Shown here in pieces: positions 1 to 10,095 of a stretch of 64,000 nucleotides of DNA. The stretch comes from Burkholderia dolosa (GTDB lineage: Bacteria; Pseudomonadota; Gammaproteobacteria; Burkholderiales; Burkholderiaceae). Position 1 is the first letter of the stretch. Each line of letters starts with the position of its first letter. The DNA lies in assembly GCF_902499135.1 (NCBI RefSeq), contig NZ_CABVPR010000023.1:21648-85647 (forward strand), read 5' to 3'. The position numbers were made by a program, and so were the translations under genes. Below the pieces are notes generated by a model, which saw nothing but the letters and a program-made list of their open reading frames with translations, searched no databases and was not told where the DNA came from.

Positions 1-836
1 GGATCGGCGCCGCCGTCGATCATCCGGCAGAACCAGTACAGCGCGCCGTCCGGGCTCGAGCCGCGCACCGATTTGTGCAGCGCCGAGATCTGATCGTAGA
101 AGTTGTCGCCACCCTTGTCGAAGCGACGCGCGTTCAGCGTCATCGCGTTGCTGACGAACTCCGCATCGATCGTCGCGACGCCGGCCGATGCAGCGGCCGT
201 CTGAGCCTGCTCGAGCAGGTTCAGGAACCGCCGTGCGTCGCCGTCCGCATAGCCGATCAGCGTATCGACCGCGTTGTCGTCGAATGCGAGGCCATCGAGC
301 GCGATGTCCTGCGCTCGCTTGAGCAGCTGGCGCATCTCGTCGTCGGTCAGCGACTTCAGCACGTACACCTGCGCACGCGACAGCAGCGCCGAATTCACTT
401 CGAAGCTCGGGTTCTCGGTCGTCGCGCCGATGAACGTCACGAGTCCCGACTCGACGAACGGCAGCAGCGCGTCCTGCTGTCCTTTGTTGAAGCGGTGGAT
501 CTCGTCGACGAACAGAATCGTGTGGCGGCCCGTGCGGTTCAGCGTGTCCTTCGCCTGCTCCATCGCGTCGCGGATGTCCTTGACGCCGCCGAGCACCGCG
601 GACAGCGCGATGAATTCGCAGTCGAACGCGAGCGCGGTGAGTCGCGAGAGCGTCGTCTTGCCGACGCCGGGCGGGCCCCAGAGGATCATCGAATGCGGCT
701 TGCCGGATTCGAACGCGAGCCGCAGCGGCTTGCCCTCGCCCAGCAGATGCGTCTGGCCGATCACCTCGGCGAGCGTTTTCGGCCGCAGCGCCTCGGCGAG
801 CGGCCGGCGCGGCTCGACTTCAAACAGGTCGGACAT
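1..836 (-). CDS. rarA: Replication-associated recombination protein A, AAA+ ATPase (C-terminal part outside the window)
   Basis: This is the N-terminal part of a RarA/MgsA-type AAA+ ATPase, which acts at stalled replication forks together with SSB and RecA. The minus-strand reading starts at the ATG complementary to 834-836 (MSDLFEVEPRRPLAE) and runs off the left edge without a stop. Family motifs are clear: a Walker A loop WGPPGVGKTT, a Walker B region LFVDEIHRFNK, and the sensor segment IGATTENPSFEVN. The visible part covers about 278 residues, roughly two thirds of a normal RarA. It lies just downstream of lolA on the same strand, the usual order lolA-rarA in betaproteobacteria. Confidence 0.93.
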   Translation of the reverse strand, partial: MSDLFEVEPRRPLAEALRPKTLAEVIGQTHLLGEGKPLRLAFESGKPHSMILWGPPGVGKTTLSRLTALAFDCEFIALSAVLGGVKDIRDAMEQAKDTLNRTGRHTILFVDEIHRFNKGQQDALLPFVESGLVTFIGATTENPSFEVNSALLSRAQVYVLKSLTDDEMRQLLKRAQDIALDGLAFDDNAVDTLIGYADGDARRFLNLLEQAQTAAASAGVATIDAEFVSNAMTLNARRFDKGGDNFYDQISALHKSVRGSSPDGALYWFCRMIDGGAD

Positions 837-963
837 GAACCTCGCTCCACATCAAACGATAGCGGCCGAACAGGCCGCCGGACCCGACATTATGACAGCG
901 GCGCGACCGCACCGCGGCCGCCGCCTGCGCGTTGCGCCGGCCGCCGATGCGCGCCGGAAACGA

Positions 964-993
964 CACGGGCCTGCCGTTGCCGGCAGGCCCGTG
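964..993 (-). terminator. Perfect hairpin between lolA and rarA
   Basis: A 13-bp perfect stem (964-976 with 981-993) closes a TTGC loop just beyond the lolA stop codon. Read on the minus strand it is followed by TCGTTTCC, a poor T tract, so it may be a weak terminator or a 3'-end stabiliser rather than a full stop. rarA starts about 125 bp further on. Confidence 0.55.
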
Positions 994-1016
994 GCGGAAA
1001 AACGGCGCAGCGACGC

Positions 1017-1706
1017 TTAGCCGTTGATCACGTCCGCACCCTTCGGTACGACGAACTTGAACGTATCGCTCTTCAGCGGCGGATTCGTCTGGATGTTCGT
1101 AAACGTCAGCAGCGTGACGTTGCCGAACACGTCGTGCAGCTCCATCGCGGCGAGCGTGCCGTTCCGGAAGCCGATACCGATCCGCTGGAACTGCGTGTCC
1201 TGCGCCTTCGGCTGCATCTCGAGCCACTCGATGCCGCCCTTTTCGCCCGCATCGCGCAGCGTATAGCTCTTGTCGAGATCGTTGCTGCCGAACAGGATCG
1301 CGGCCGGGCTCGCGCCGAGCGCGCCGTTCAGCTTGCGCTCGGTGACCTGGTTCAGGTCGCGGTCGTACACGTAGAGTTTGTCGCCGTCGGCCTGCAGCAC
1401 CTGCTGGTACGGCTTCTGGTACGTCCAGATGAATTTGCCCGGGCGCGAGAACACGAACGTGCCGCTCGAATTGTCGGTCGGCTTCGGCGCGGCCTGCGCG
1501 GCGCTCTCGCCCTTGGCCGGCGCCTTGACGATCTGCTGCGTGAACTCGCCCTTCGCCGAGCGCACCTGCGACACGAAGGCCTTCAATTGCTCGGTGCCGC
1601 CCGCGAACGCGTGCGTCGCCGCGAGCATCAGCGATGCGCCGGCGAACGCCGCGCCGAGCCAGCGCCGCGTCGAACGAAGGGAAAGGGCGAACGAAAGTTG
1701 CTGCAT
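1017..1706 (-). CDS. lolA: Outer-membrane lipoprotein carrier protein LolA
   Basis: LolA is the periplasmic chaperone that takes mature lipoproteins from LolCDE in the inner membrane and hands them to LolB in the outer membrane. The 229-residue protein begins [16 protein letters not shown] and has a Sec signal peptide ending near THAFAGG. The mature part shows typical LolA phrases such as [29 protein letters not shown] and [17 protein letters not shown] longer in-frame reading upstream has no family support, so the start at the signal peptide was chosen. It follows ftsK with 46 bp between, and precedes rarA. Confidence 0.95.
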   Translation of the reverse strand: MQQLSFALSLRSTRRWLGAAFAGASLMLAATHAFAGGTEQLKAFVSQVRSAKGEFTQQIVKAPAKGESAAQAAPKPTDNSSGTFVFSRPGKFIWTYQKPYQQVLQADGDKLYVYDRDLNQVTERKLNGALGASPAAILFGSNDLDKSYTLRDAGEKGGIEWLEMQPKAQDTQFQRIGIGFRNGTLAAMELHDVFGNVTLLTFTNIQTNPPLKSDTFKFVVPKGADVING

Positions 1707-1752
1707 GGTGCGGTTTTCTCCGTGGGTGGCCGGCGCTGCGGGCGCCGCGGAC

Positions 1753-4062
1753 TCATTCCGCGTCGCGCACCGGCACAAGAATTTCGCGGTTGCCGCTCGA
1801 CGACATCGCCGACACGAGCCCCGACTGTTCCATCTGTTCGAGCAGCCGGGCCGCGCGGTTGTAGCCGATGCGCAGATGGCGCTGCACGAGCGAGATCGAC
1901 GCGCGGCGGTTCTTGATGACGATCTCGACCGCCTGGTCGTACAGCGGGTCAGACTCGCCGCCGGCTTCGCCGGTTCCCGCGCCGGCCGAACCCTCGTCGC
2001 CGTCGGCGGTGCCGCCTTCGAGCAGCCCTTCGACATAGTTCGGCTCGCCCTGCTCCTTGAGCTTCTCGACCACGCGATGCACTTCGTCGTCGGACACGAA
2101 TGCGCCGTGCACGCGCACCGGCAGCCCGGTGCCGGGCGGCAGGTACAGCATGTCGCCCATCCCGAGCAGCGATTCGGCGCCCATCTGGTCGAGAATCGTG
2201 CGCGAGTCGATCTTCGACGACACCTGGAATGCGATCCGCGTCGGCACGTTCGCCTTGATCAGTCCGGTGATCACGTCGACGGACGGACGCTGCGTCGCGA
2301 GAATCAGGTGGATGCCGGCCGCACGCGCCTTCTGCGCGATCCGCGCGATCAGCTCCTCGACCTTCTTGCCGACGACCATCATCAGATCGGCCAGCTCGTC
2401 GATCACGACGACGATGTTCGGCAGCCGGCCGAGCGGCTCCGGATCCTCGGGCGTCAGGCTGAACGGATTCGGAATCTTTTCCTCGCGCTTCGCCGCCTCG
2501 TCGATCTTGTTGTTGTAGCCGGCGAGGTTGCGCACGCCGAGCTTGCTCATCAGCTTGTAGCGGCGCTCCATCTCCGCGACCGTCCAGTTCAGCGCATGGC
2601 CGGCCTGGCGCATGTCGGTGACGACCGGACACAGCAGATGCGGAATGCCTTCGTACACGCTCATTTCGAGCATCTTCGGATCGATCAGGATCAGGCGCAC
2701 CTGCTCGGCGGTCGCCTTGTACAGCAGCGACAGGATCATCGCGTTGATCCCGACCGACTTGCCGGAACCGGTCGTGCCGGCCACCAGCAGGTGCGGCATC
2801 TTCGCGAGATCCGCGCACACCGGCTTGCCGCCGATGTCCTTGCCGAGGCTCAGCGTGAGCGCGGACGACGCGGCCGCATAGACCTCGGAGCCGATGATCT
2901 CGGACAGATGCACGGTCTGGCGGCGCTGGTTCGGCAACTCGAGCGCCATGTAGTTCTTGCCCGGGATCGTCTCGACGACGCGGATCGACACGAGCGACAG
3001 CGAACGCGCGAGATCCTTCGCGAGGTTCACGATCTGGCTGCCCTTCACGCCGGTAGCCGGCTCGATCTCGTAGCGCGTGACGACGGGGCCCGGATAAGCG
3101 GCGACCACGCTCGCCTCGACGCCGAAGTCCTTCAGCTTCTTCTCGATCAGCCGCGACGTGAATTCCAGCGTGTCGGCCGAAATCGACTCCTGCGTCTTCG
3201 GCGCGGGGTCGAGCAGCGACACCGGCGGCAGCGTCGAATCGCCCGGCAAGTCGGTAAACAGCGGCACCTGCCGCTCGCGCTCGACGCGCTCGGACTTCGC
3301 CGGCGTGACGACCGGCGGCACGATCGTCACCGGCTCGTGATCCTCGATGCGCACGCGCTCCTCTTCGACCTTGCCCTCGCGCCGCACGGCCGCCGCCTCG
3401 CCGAGCTTGCGGTCGCGCTCGGCCTCGCGGCGCAGCTTCGCGACGTTGACCGCGGACAGGATCGCGCCGCCGACGCGCTCGGCAACCGACAGCCACGAGA
3501 AGCGGAAATACAGCGACAGCCCGATCGCGAGCGCGATCAGCAGCAGCAGCGTGCCGCCGGTGAAGCCGAACGCGTGCGACATCGCGCCCGCGACGGCCTC
3601 GCCGACGACGCCGCCCGGCGCGCGCGGCAGCTGCACCTTCAGCGACCACATGCGCAGCGCTTCGATGCCGTCGCACGCGAGCACGACGAGCACGAACGAG
3701 AAGATCTCGGTGAGCCAGCCGATCGGCCGCTCCGGCTCGTCGGGAATCGCTTCGTGACGCGTGATGCGGCGATAGTTGACCGCGATGCGCCGCGCGAGCG
3801 GCACGATCAGCCAGTACGCCGACAGACCGAACAGCAGCAGGATGATGTCGGCTGTCCATGCGCCGACGCGGCCTGCCCAGTTCGAGATGTGGTCCACCTG
3901 CGCGGCGTGCGTCCAGCTCGGATCGCGCCGGCTGTAGCTGAGCAGGGCCATCACGAGAAATGCGCAGAGCGCGACCTGGAGAATCCAGCGGATCTCCGTG
4001 AGGAGCTTCGACATCCGGTGCGGCAACGCCTGTGCCTGAGCGGAATAAGGAGCTTTTGCCAT
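1753..4062 (-). CDS. ftsK: DNA translocase FtsK
   Basis: FtsK is the septal membrane ATPase that pumps chromosome termini and activates XerCD recombination at dif. The 769-residue reading has four or so transmembrane helices within the first 180 residues. A short charged, Pro-poor linker follows, then the motor with Walker A ([11 protein letters not shown], about residue 430), a Walker B-like [11 protein letters not shown] and the phrase [13 protein letters not shown]. The last 65 residues form the gamma winged helix that reads KOPS. The start MAKAPYSAQ was chosen by family length. A second ATG ([10 protein letters not shown]), 16 codons further in, is an alternative because neither has a strong ribosome site. 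Confidence 0.95.
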   Translation of the reverse strand: MAKAPYSAQAQALPHRMSKLLTEIRWILQVALCAFLVMALLSYSRRDPSWTHAAQVDHISNWAGRVGAWTADIILLLFGLSAYWLIVPLARRIAVNYRRITRHEAIPDEPERPIGWLTEIFSFVLVVLACDGIEALRMWSLKVQLPRAPGGVVGEAVAGAMSHAFGFTGGTLLLLIALAIGLSLYFRFSWLSVAERVGGAILSAVNVAKLRREAERDRKLGEAAAVRREGKVEEERVRIEDHEPVTIVPPVVTPAKSERVERERQVPLFTDLPGDSTLPPVSLLDPAPKTQESISADTLEFTSRLIEKKLKDFGVEASVVAAYPGPVVTRYEIEPATGVKGSQIVNLAKDLARSLSLVSIRVVETIPGKNYMALELPNQRRQTVHLSEIIGSEVYAAASSALTLSLGKDIGGKPVCADLAKMPHLLVAGTTGSGKSVGINAMILSLLYKATAEQVRLILIDPKMLEMSVYEGIPHLLCPVVTDMRQAGHALNWTVAEMERRYKLMSKLGVRNLAGYNNKIDEAAKREEKIPNPFSLTPEDPEPLGRLPNIVVVIDELADLMMVVGKKVEELIARIAQKARAAGIHLILATQRPSVDVITGLIKANVPTRIAFQVSSKIDSRTILDQMGAESLLGMGDMLYLPPGTGLPVRVHGAFVSDDEVHRVVEKLKEQGEPNYVEGLLEGGTADGDEGSAGAGTGEAGGESDPLYDQAVEIVIKNRRASISLVQRHLRIGYNRAARLLEQMEQSGLVSAMSSSGNREILVPVRDAE

Positions 4063-4223
4063 GAATCCGTATAAAGAGGACGGGCCGCGGCCCGCCTGTC
4101 GTTCGATCGCGCTTATTGTAAACGCTGCATCGCGCGGCCAAGTGTAAATGACGGTTACTTGTGCCGCGGCGGCGCCCGCGCCGCGCGTGCGGACGCCGCG
4201 CAAAACGCTATCGCCGCGATTGA

Positions 4224-5321
<1,098 letters not shown>

Positions 5322-5385
5322 GCGGCGAGCCTTTTTCGCGCCGGGCGCTACAATGGCGTCCGCTGCCGCGAAGCGGGCCGGGCCG

Positions 5386-5413
5386 AGCCGCTGCATCGCG
5401 CAGCGGCTTTTTT
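5386..5413 (+). terminator. Rho-independent terminator after trxB
   Basis: A 9-bp stem (AGCCGCTGC with GCAGCGGCT) around ATCGC is followed by a run of six T. It lies 64 bp beyond the trxB stop codon. Confidence 0.85.
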
Positions 5414-5454
5414 GTGCCCGCGCGCCCGAACGCGCCTGCCCTGCGTAACGAATC

Positions 5455-6234
5455 ATGGCGAAGAACCTGCCCCATCCAAGCGATCCCGCGAAGCGGCAGA
5501 TCGCCGCCCGTCCCGTGAATCCCGCGCCCGCGGCACCGCCGCCCGCGCCCGCTGCGGCCGCGCTGCGCGGCCAGGGCCTCGCCGGGCTCGGCGCATTGCG
5601 CAGCGCGCTGCAGGGCGAAGCCGAGCGCCGCGAGCGCGCGCGGATCGAAACCGCGCACGCCGCACGCCAGGCCGAAGCCGACGCGAACCTGTTCCGCAAC
5701 GAAATCGGTGCGATCCGGCCGCTGAACGCGCCGCCGCGGGCCGCATCCGGCCGCACGCCGCCCGCACCCGTGCCGAAACAGACGCAGCGCGACGAGGAAG
5801 CGGTGCTGAGCGCGACGCTGTCCGACGAATTCGATCCGGAGACGCTGCTCGACAGCGACGAGTCGCTGTACTACCACCGTCCCGGCATCAGCCGCGACGT
5901 CGTGCGCAAGCTGCGCAGCGGCGCGTGGATCGTGCAGGCGCAGCTCGACCTGCACGGAATGCGGCGCGACGAGGCGCGCGACGCGCTCGCCGAGTTCATC
6001 CGCGAAGCCGGCAAGAAAGGGCTGCGCTGCCTGCGCGTGATTCACGGCAAAGGACTCGGGTCGATCGGCAAGGAGCCCGTGCTGAAAGGCAAGGTGCGCG
6101 CGTGGCTCGTCCAGAAGGAAGAAGTGATCGCGTTCTGCGAAGCGCGCGGCCACGACGGCGGCGCCGGCGCGGTGCTCGTGCTGCTGCAGCCGCTGGCGGC
6201 TCATGCGGACCGGGGGCCGCGTGCCGCATCCTAG
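5455..6234 (+). CDS. Smr (small MutS-related) domain protein
   Basis: The 259-residue protein has an Ala/Pro-rich, low-complexity first third and a C-terminal Smr domain. The Smr signatures are LDLHG at 164-168 and HGKGLGS at 197-203. Smr domains nick or bind DNA or RNA; free-standing Smr proteins of this type (YdaL-like) are nuclease candidates, but the substrate cannot be read from the sequence. Its 3' end overlaps the next gene by 32 bp, which suggests coupled translation. Confidence 0.85.
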   Translation: MAKNLPHPSDPAKRQIAARPVNPAPAAPPPAPAAAALRGQGLAGLGALRSALQGEAERRERARIETAHAARQAEADANLFRNEIGAIRPLNAPPRAASGRTPPAPVPKQTQRDEEAVLSATLSDEFDPETLLDSDESLYYHRPGISRDVVRKLRSGAWIVQAQLDLHGMRRDEARDALAEFIREAGKKGLRCLRVIHGKGLGSIGKEPVLKGKVRAWLVQKEEVIAFCEARGHDGGAGAVLVLLQPLAAHADRGPRAAS

Positions 6235-6844
6235 ACTGACGCTCGCGATCGCGGTGCTCGAGGCGATCGCGACGCTCGCGTTCGCGATCTCGGGTTTCAT
6301 CGAGGCGCGCAAGAATCGTCTCGATTCGGTCGGCACGTTCGTCGTCGCGCTGGCGACGGCGTTCGGCGGCGGCACGCTGCGCGACATCCTGCTCGAGCGC
6401 CGGCCGTTCTACTGGGTCGTGCACGACGACTACGTGATCGCGATCTTCGTGCTGGCGCTGTTCGCGCCGTTCGTGCTGCGGATGCTGTCGCGGCTGTCGG
6501 CCGAGCGGATGCTGCTCGTCGCCGACGCGATCGGGCTCGGCATCTTCAGCATCTCGGGCACCGCGATCGCGCTCGAAGCCGACATGCCGCGCTTCATCGC
6601 GGTGATGATGGGCGTGATCACCGGCGTGGTCGGCGGGATCATCCGCGACGTGCTGTGCAACGACATCCCGCTGATCCTGCGCGACTCGCGGCCTTACGCG
6701 ACCTGCGCGTTCGTCGGCTGCTGGTTCTATCTGCTGCTCGTGTGGCTGCAGTGCGATCTGGTGTACAGCGTGCTGCTCGCGACGGCGTTCACGCTCGTCG
6801 CGCGGCTCGTCACGTTCAAGCTGGACGTGCGGCTGCCGCATTGA
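6203..6844 (+). CDS. TRIC-like cation channel family membrane protein (UPF0126/YicG type)
   Basis: The 213-residue protein is almost entirely hydrophobic, with about seven transmembrane helices. It carries the duplicated glycine-rich UPF0126 signature: ALATAFGGGTLRDILLER in the first half and ITGVVGGIIRDVLCND in the second. Prokaryotic members of this family are trimeric intracellular cation (TRIC) channel homologues. The ATG at 6203 lies inside the Smr gene; a GTG at 6218 (VPHPRLTLAIA) is an equally possible start. Confidence 0.85.
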   Translation: MRTGGRVPHPRLTLAIAVLEAIATLAFAISGFIEARKNRLDSVGTFVVALATAFGGGTLRDILLERRPFYWVVHDDYVIAIFVLALFAPFVLRMLSRLSAERMLLVADAIGLGIFSISGTAIALEADMPRFIAVMMGVITGVVGGIIRDVLCNDIPLILRDSRPYATCAFVGCWFYLLLVWLQCDLVYSVLLATAFTLVARLVTFKLDVRLPH

Positions 6845-6888
6845 CGCCGGCGCGCCGTCACGCGCATCGTCGGCGCACCCAAACGAAA

Positions 6889-6909
6889 GGGGCCGTTCGA
6901 CACGGCCCC
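6889..6909. terminator. Convergent terminator between the TRIC-like gene and the sugar ABC operon
   Basis: An 8-bp stem, GGGGCCGT with ACGGCCCC, has a 5-base loop. On the minus strand it is followed by TTTCGTTT, so it fits termination of the gts operon best. It can also fold for transcripts arriving on the plus strand. Confidence 0.65.
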
Positions 6910-6943
6910 GTTCCTTCCGTTCAGCGCGTCGCGCGCTGCATCG

Positions 6944-8062
6944 TCACGCGATCCGCTCTTCCGACGCCGGATCGAACAGCACCGCCTTCGACACGTCGAA
7001 CAGCAGCGACTGCGTCTGCCCCGGCTGCGGATTCGCGGCCGGATGCACGCGGCTCACGATGCGCTTGCCGTTCACCTGCGCGAACACGTGCGTATCCGGC
7101 CCGGTCGGCTCGGTCACGTCGACGCGCACGTCGATCGGCTGCAGACGCGACGCTGCGCCGTTGTGCGCGCTGCGCGCATCGGTGATGCGCTCCGGCCGCA
7201 GCCCGAGGACCACTTCGCGGCCGACGTACGACTTCAGCTTCGCCGCGTCGAACGGCAGGTTCAGCGCGGTGCGTGCGAGGCCGGTGTCGATCTCGAGCGC
7301 GACGCCGCTGCCCTGCTCGGCCAGCTTGCCGTTGATGAAGTTCATCGGCGGCGCGCCGATGAAGCCCGCGACGAACAGGTTCGACGGCGAGTCGTAGATT
7401 TCCTGCGGCGCGCCGAACTGCTGGACGACGCCGTCCTTCATCACCGCGATCCGGTCGCCGAGCGTCATCGCCTCGATCTGGTCGTGCGTCACGTAGACGA
7501 TCGTCGTGCCCAGGCGCTGATGCAGCAGCTTGATTTCCGCGCGCATCTCGATGCGCAGCTTCGCGTCGAGGTTCGACAGCGGCTCGTCGAACAGGAACAG
7601 CGCCGGATCGCGCGCGAGCGCGCGGCCCATCGCGACGCGCTGACGCTGGCCGCCCGACAGCTGGCCCGGCTTGCGGTCGAGCAGGTGCTGGATCTGCAGC
7701 ATCTGCGACACGCGATCGACGATCTGCTGCTGCTCGCTCTTCGGCACCTTGCGGATGTTCAGGCCGAACGAGATGTTGTCGCGCACCGTCATCGACGGAT
7801 ACAGCGCGTACGACTGGAACACCATCGCGATGTCGCGGTCCTTCGGCGACAGGTCGTTGACGACCTTGCCGTCGATGCAGATCTCGCCGCTCGTGACGGT
7901 CTCGAGCCCGGCGATCATGTTGAGCAGCGTCGATTTCCCGCAGCCCGAGCCGCCGACGAGAATCAGGAACTGTCCGTCCTCGATCTCGATGTCGACACCC
8001 TTCAGGACCGGCACCCCGTTCGGGTAGGTCTTGTACACGTCACGGATGGAAAGGCTTGCCAT
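6944..8062 (-). CDS. gtsD: Sugar ABC transporter ATP-binding protein (glucose/mannose type, MalK/UgpC family)
   Basis: This is the nucleotide-binding subunit of a CUT1 carbohydrate importer. The 372 residues hold Walker A GGSGCGKST (37-45), Q-loop VFQSYALYP, signature LSGGQ (135-139), Walker B LFLFDEP (155-161), and a switch His in VTHDQIEA. A C-terminal TOBE/OB region with GLRPERI follows. It is the last gene of the minus-strand set gtsA-gtsB-gtsC-gtsD. Glucose is inferred as substrate from similarity to the Pseudomonas Gts system and from the divergent zwf operon. Confidence 0.9.
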   Translation of the reverse strand: MASLSIRDVYKTYPNGVPVLKGVDIEIEDGQFLILVGGSGCGKSTLLNMIAGLETVTSGEICIDGKVVNDLSPKDRDIAMVFQSYALYPSMTVRDNISFGLNIRKVPKSEQQQIVDRVSQMLQIQHLLDRKPGQLSGGQRQRVAMGRALARDPALFLFDEPLSNLDAKLRIEMRAEIKLLHQRLGTTIVYVTHDQIEAMTLGDRIAVMKDGVVQQFGAPQEIYDSPSNLFVAGFIGAPPMNFINGKLAEQGSGVALEIDTGLARTALNLPFDAAKLKSYVGREVVLGLRPERITDARSAHNGAASRLQPIDVRVDVTEPTGPDTHVFAQVNGKRIVSRVHPAANPQPGQTQSLLFDVSKAVLFDPASEERIA

Positions 8063-8174
8063 GCTGTGAATCCTCTGTCTCGTCTCGCGCGGCGCACGTC
8101 GGCGCCGCGTCGGGTTCGTTTCGATGCGCCGCGCGCGATGCGCGGCCGGTTCGTCGTATCGGATGAAGCCGCGC

Positions 8175-9032
8175 TTACCCCTTCACCGCGCCCGCCGTCA
8201 GCCCGCGCACGAAGTAGCGGCCGGCGATCACGTAGACGAGCAGCGTCGGCAGCGCGGCGATGATCGCGCCGGCCATGTCGACGTTGTATTCCTTCACGCC
8301 CGTCGACGTGTTGACGAGGTTGTTCAGCGCGACCGTGATCGGCATCGAATCGACGCCGGAGAACACGATCCCGAACAGGAAGTCGTTCCAGATCTGTGTG
8401 AACTGCCAGATCAGGCACACCATGAAGATCGGCAGCGACACCGGCAGCAGGATCTTCGTGAAGATCGTGAAGAAGCCCGCGCCGTCGATGCGCGCGGCCT
8501 TCACGAGTTCGGCCGGCACGCTCACGTAGAAGTTGCGGAAGAACATCGTCGTGAACGCGATCCCGTACACGACGTGCACGAACACGAGGCCCGGAATCGT
8601 GTTCGCGAGGCCGAGCATTCCCTGCAGACGCGCCATCGGCAGCAGGATCACCTGGAACGGGATGAAGCAGCCGACGAGCATCATCGTAAACAGCGCGTCC
8701 GCGCCGCGAAAGCGCCAGTGCGTGAGCACGTAGCCGTTGAACGCGCCGATCAGCGACGAGATCAGCACGGCCGGGATCACCATCTGCAGCGAGTTCACGA
8801 AGAACGGCTTCATCCCGTCGCAGCGCACGCCCGTGCATGCGCCGCTCCACGCCTTCACCCACGGCTCGACGGTCCAGTGCTCGGGCGGCGTCAGCAGGTT
8901 GCCGGTGCGCAGCTGGTCGAGGTCCTTGAACGACGTCGACAGCATCACGTAGATCGGGAACAGGAAATACAGCGCGAACAGGATCAGCGCCGCATAGATC
9001 ACTGCCCGGCTGATCGTCATCTTAGGCTGCAT
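8175..9032 (-). CDS. gtsC: Sugar ABC transporter permease, MalG-like
   Basis: The 285-residue inner-membrane permease has six predicted transmembrane helices. The EAA-type cytoplasmic loop, in the region VPAELVKAARIDGAGFFTI, docks onto the ATPase. The N-terminal KMTISRAVIYAALILF region matches the CUT1 MalG side. Its start overlaps the end of gtsB by 11 bp, so the two permeases are translationally coupled. A long periplasmic loop with two Cys residues (GACTGVRCDGM) follows the first helix. Confidence 0.9.
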   Translation of the reverse strand: MQPKMTISRAVIYAALILFALYFLFPIYVMLSTSFKDLDQLRTGNLLTPPEHWTVEPWVKAWSGACTGVRCDGMKPFFVNSLQMVIPAVLISSLIGAFNGYVLTHWRFRGADALFTMMLVGCFIPFQVILLPMARLQGMLGLANTIPGLVFVHVVYGIAFTTMFFRNFYVSVPAELVKAARIDGAGFFTIFTKILLPVSLPIFMVCLIWQFTQIWNDFLFGIVFSGVDSMPITVALNNLVNTSTGVKEYNVDMAGAIIAALPTLLVYVIAGRYFVRGLTAGAVKG

Positions 9033-9960
9033 TGCGGGTGCTCCTGGATTCCATATACATCAGCGGCACGAGCACCGCGACCACGGTCGCGAGCATCATC
9101 ACCGACGACGCCGCGCCGAGCCCGAGCTGGCCGCGGTTGAACGAAAACGTGTACATGAACATCGCCGGCAGCGACGACGACGTGCCGGGTCCGCCCGCCG
9201 TCAGCGCGACGACGAGGTCGAAGGTCTTGATCGTGATGTGGCAGAGGATCAGCAGCACCGAGAAGAACACCGGGCGCATGCTCGGGATCACGATCTTGCG
9301 GTAGATGGTCGGCAGCGTCGCGCCGTCGACCTGCGCGGCCTTGAAGATCTCGCCGTCGACGCCGCGCAGCCCCGCGAGGAACAGCGCCATCACGAAGCCG
9401 GTCGACTGCCACACGGCCGCGATCACCACGCAGAAGATCGCCTTGTCCGGATCGTCGAGCCAGCCGAACGAGAAGCTCGTCCATCCCCAGTCGTGCATCA
9501 CCTTCTCGAGACCGAGACCGGGGTTCAGGATCCACTGCCACGCGGTGCCGGTGACGATGAACGACAGCGCCATCGGATACAGGAAGATCGCGCGCAGCGC
9601 GCCTTCGTTGCGGATCTTCTGGTCGAGCAGGATCGCGAGGAACAGCCCGAGCGCGACGCAGATCGCGATGAACGGAATCCCGAACCAGCCGAGGTTCGCG
9701 GCGGACGTCCACCACACGTCGTTCTGGAACAGATCCGTGTAACGACCGAAGCCGTCGAATTCGTAGTTGGGCAACAGCCGCGACTTCGTCAGCGACAGAT
9801 AGCCGGTAATCAGGATGAAGCCGTAGATGAACACCACGGCGATCGCGACGCTCGGCGCGAGCACGAGCTTCGGGATCCAGCGATCGGCGAACGCCGACAT
9901 CGGCGACGTGCGCCGCGCGACGGCAGCGCCGGATCCGTTTCCGCTAAGAGGGGCAGCCAC
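9022..9960 (-). CDS. gtsB: Sugar ABC transporter permease, MalF-like
   Basis: This is the partner permease of the CUT1 importer. The 312 residues begin with a short polar tail (MAAPLSGNGSGAAVARR), followed by about six transmembrane helices. The EAA loop reads GEIFKAAQVDGATLPTIYRK. It is separated from the binding-protein gene by 135 bp that hold a GC-rich hairpin, which would favour higher expression of gtsA. Confidence 0.9.
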   Translation of the reverse strand: MAAPLSGNGSGAAVARRTSPMSAFADRWIPKLVLAPSVAIAVVFIYGFILITGYLSLTKSRLLPNYEFDGFGRYTDLFQNDVWWTSAANLGWFGIPFIAICVALGLFLAILLDQKIRNEGALRAIFLYPMALSFIVTGTAWQWILNPGLGLEKVMHDWGWTSFSFGWLDDPDKAIFCVVIAAVWQSTGFVMALFLAGLRGVDGEIFKAAQVDGATLPTIYRKIVIPSMRPVFFSVLLILCHITIKTFDLVVALTAGGPGTSSSLPAMFMYTFSFNRGQLGLGAASSVMMLATVVAVLVPLMYMESRSTRNAA

Positions 9961-10016
9961 TTGATTCGACTCCTGGAACGAGGGCGACGCGGGCCGGGCC
10001 GGCGTCGTGTACGGCG

Positions 10017-10036
10017 CGGGCCCGCGGGCGGGCCCG
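10017..10036. other. GC-rich intercistronic hairpin between gtsA and gtsB
   Basis: CGGGCCC and GGGCCCG pair around GCGGGC. There is no T run on the minus strand, so it is not a classical terminator. Such stems after a binding-protein gene usually protect the upstream mRNA from 3' exonucleases. The role here is inferred. Confidence 0.4.
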
Positions 10037-10095
10037 TTTGCTGCACGTGCGGGAACGCCCGGCCGACGACGCGCGGCGGCCGGGCGTCCGTCGCG

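Noticed and set aside
75-4074. Very long open frames antisense to rarA, lolA and ftsK (hundreds of codons)
   Set aside because: They are Arg/Ala/His-rich shadows created by GC-rich codons of the true genes on the other strand; no family phrases or ribosome sites.
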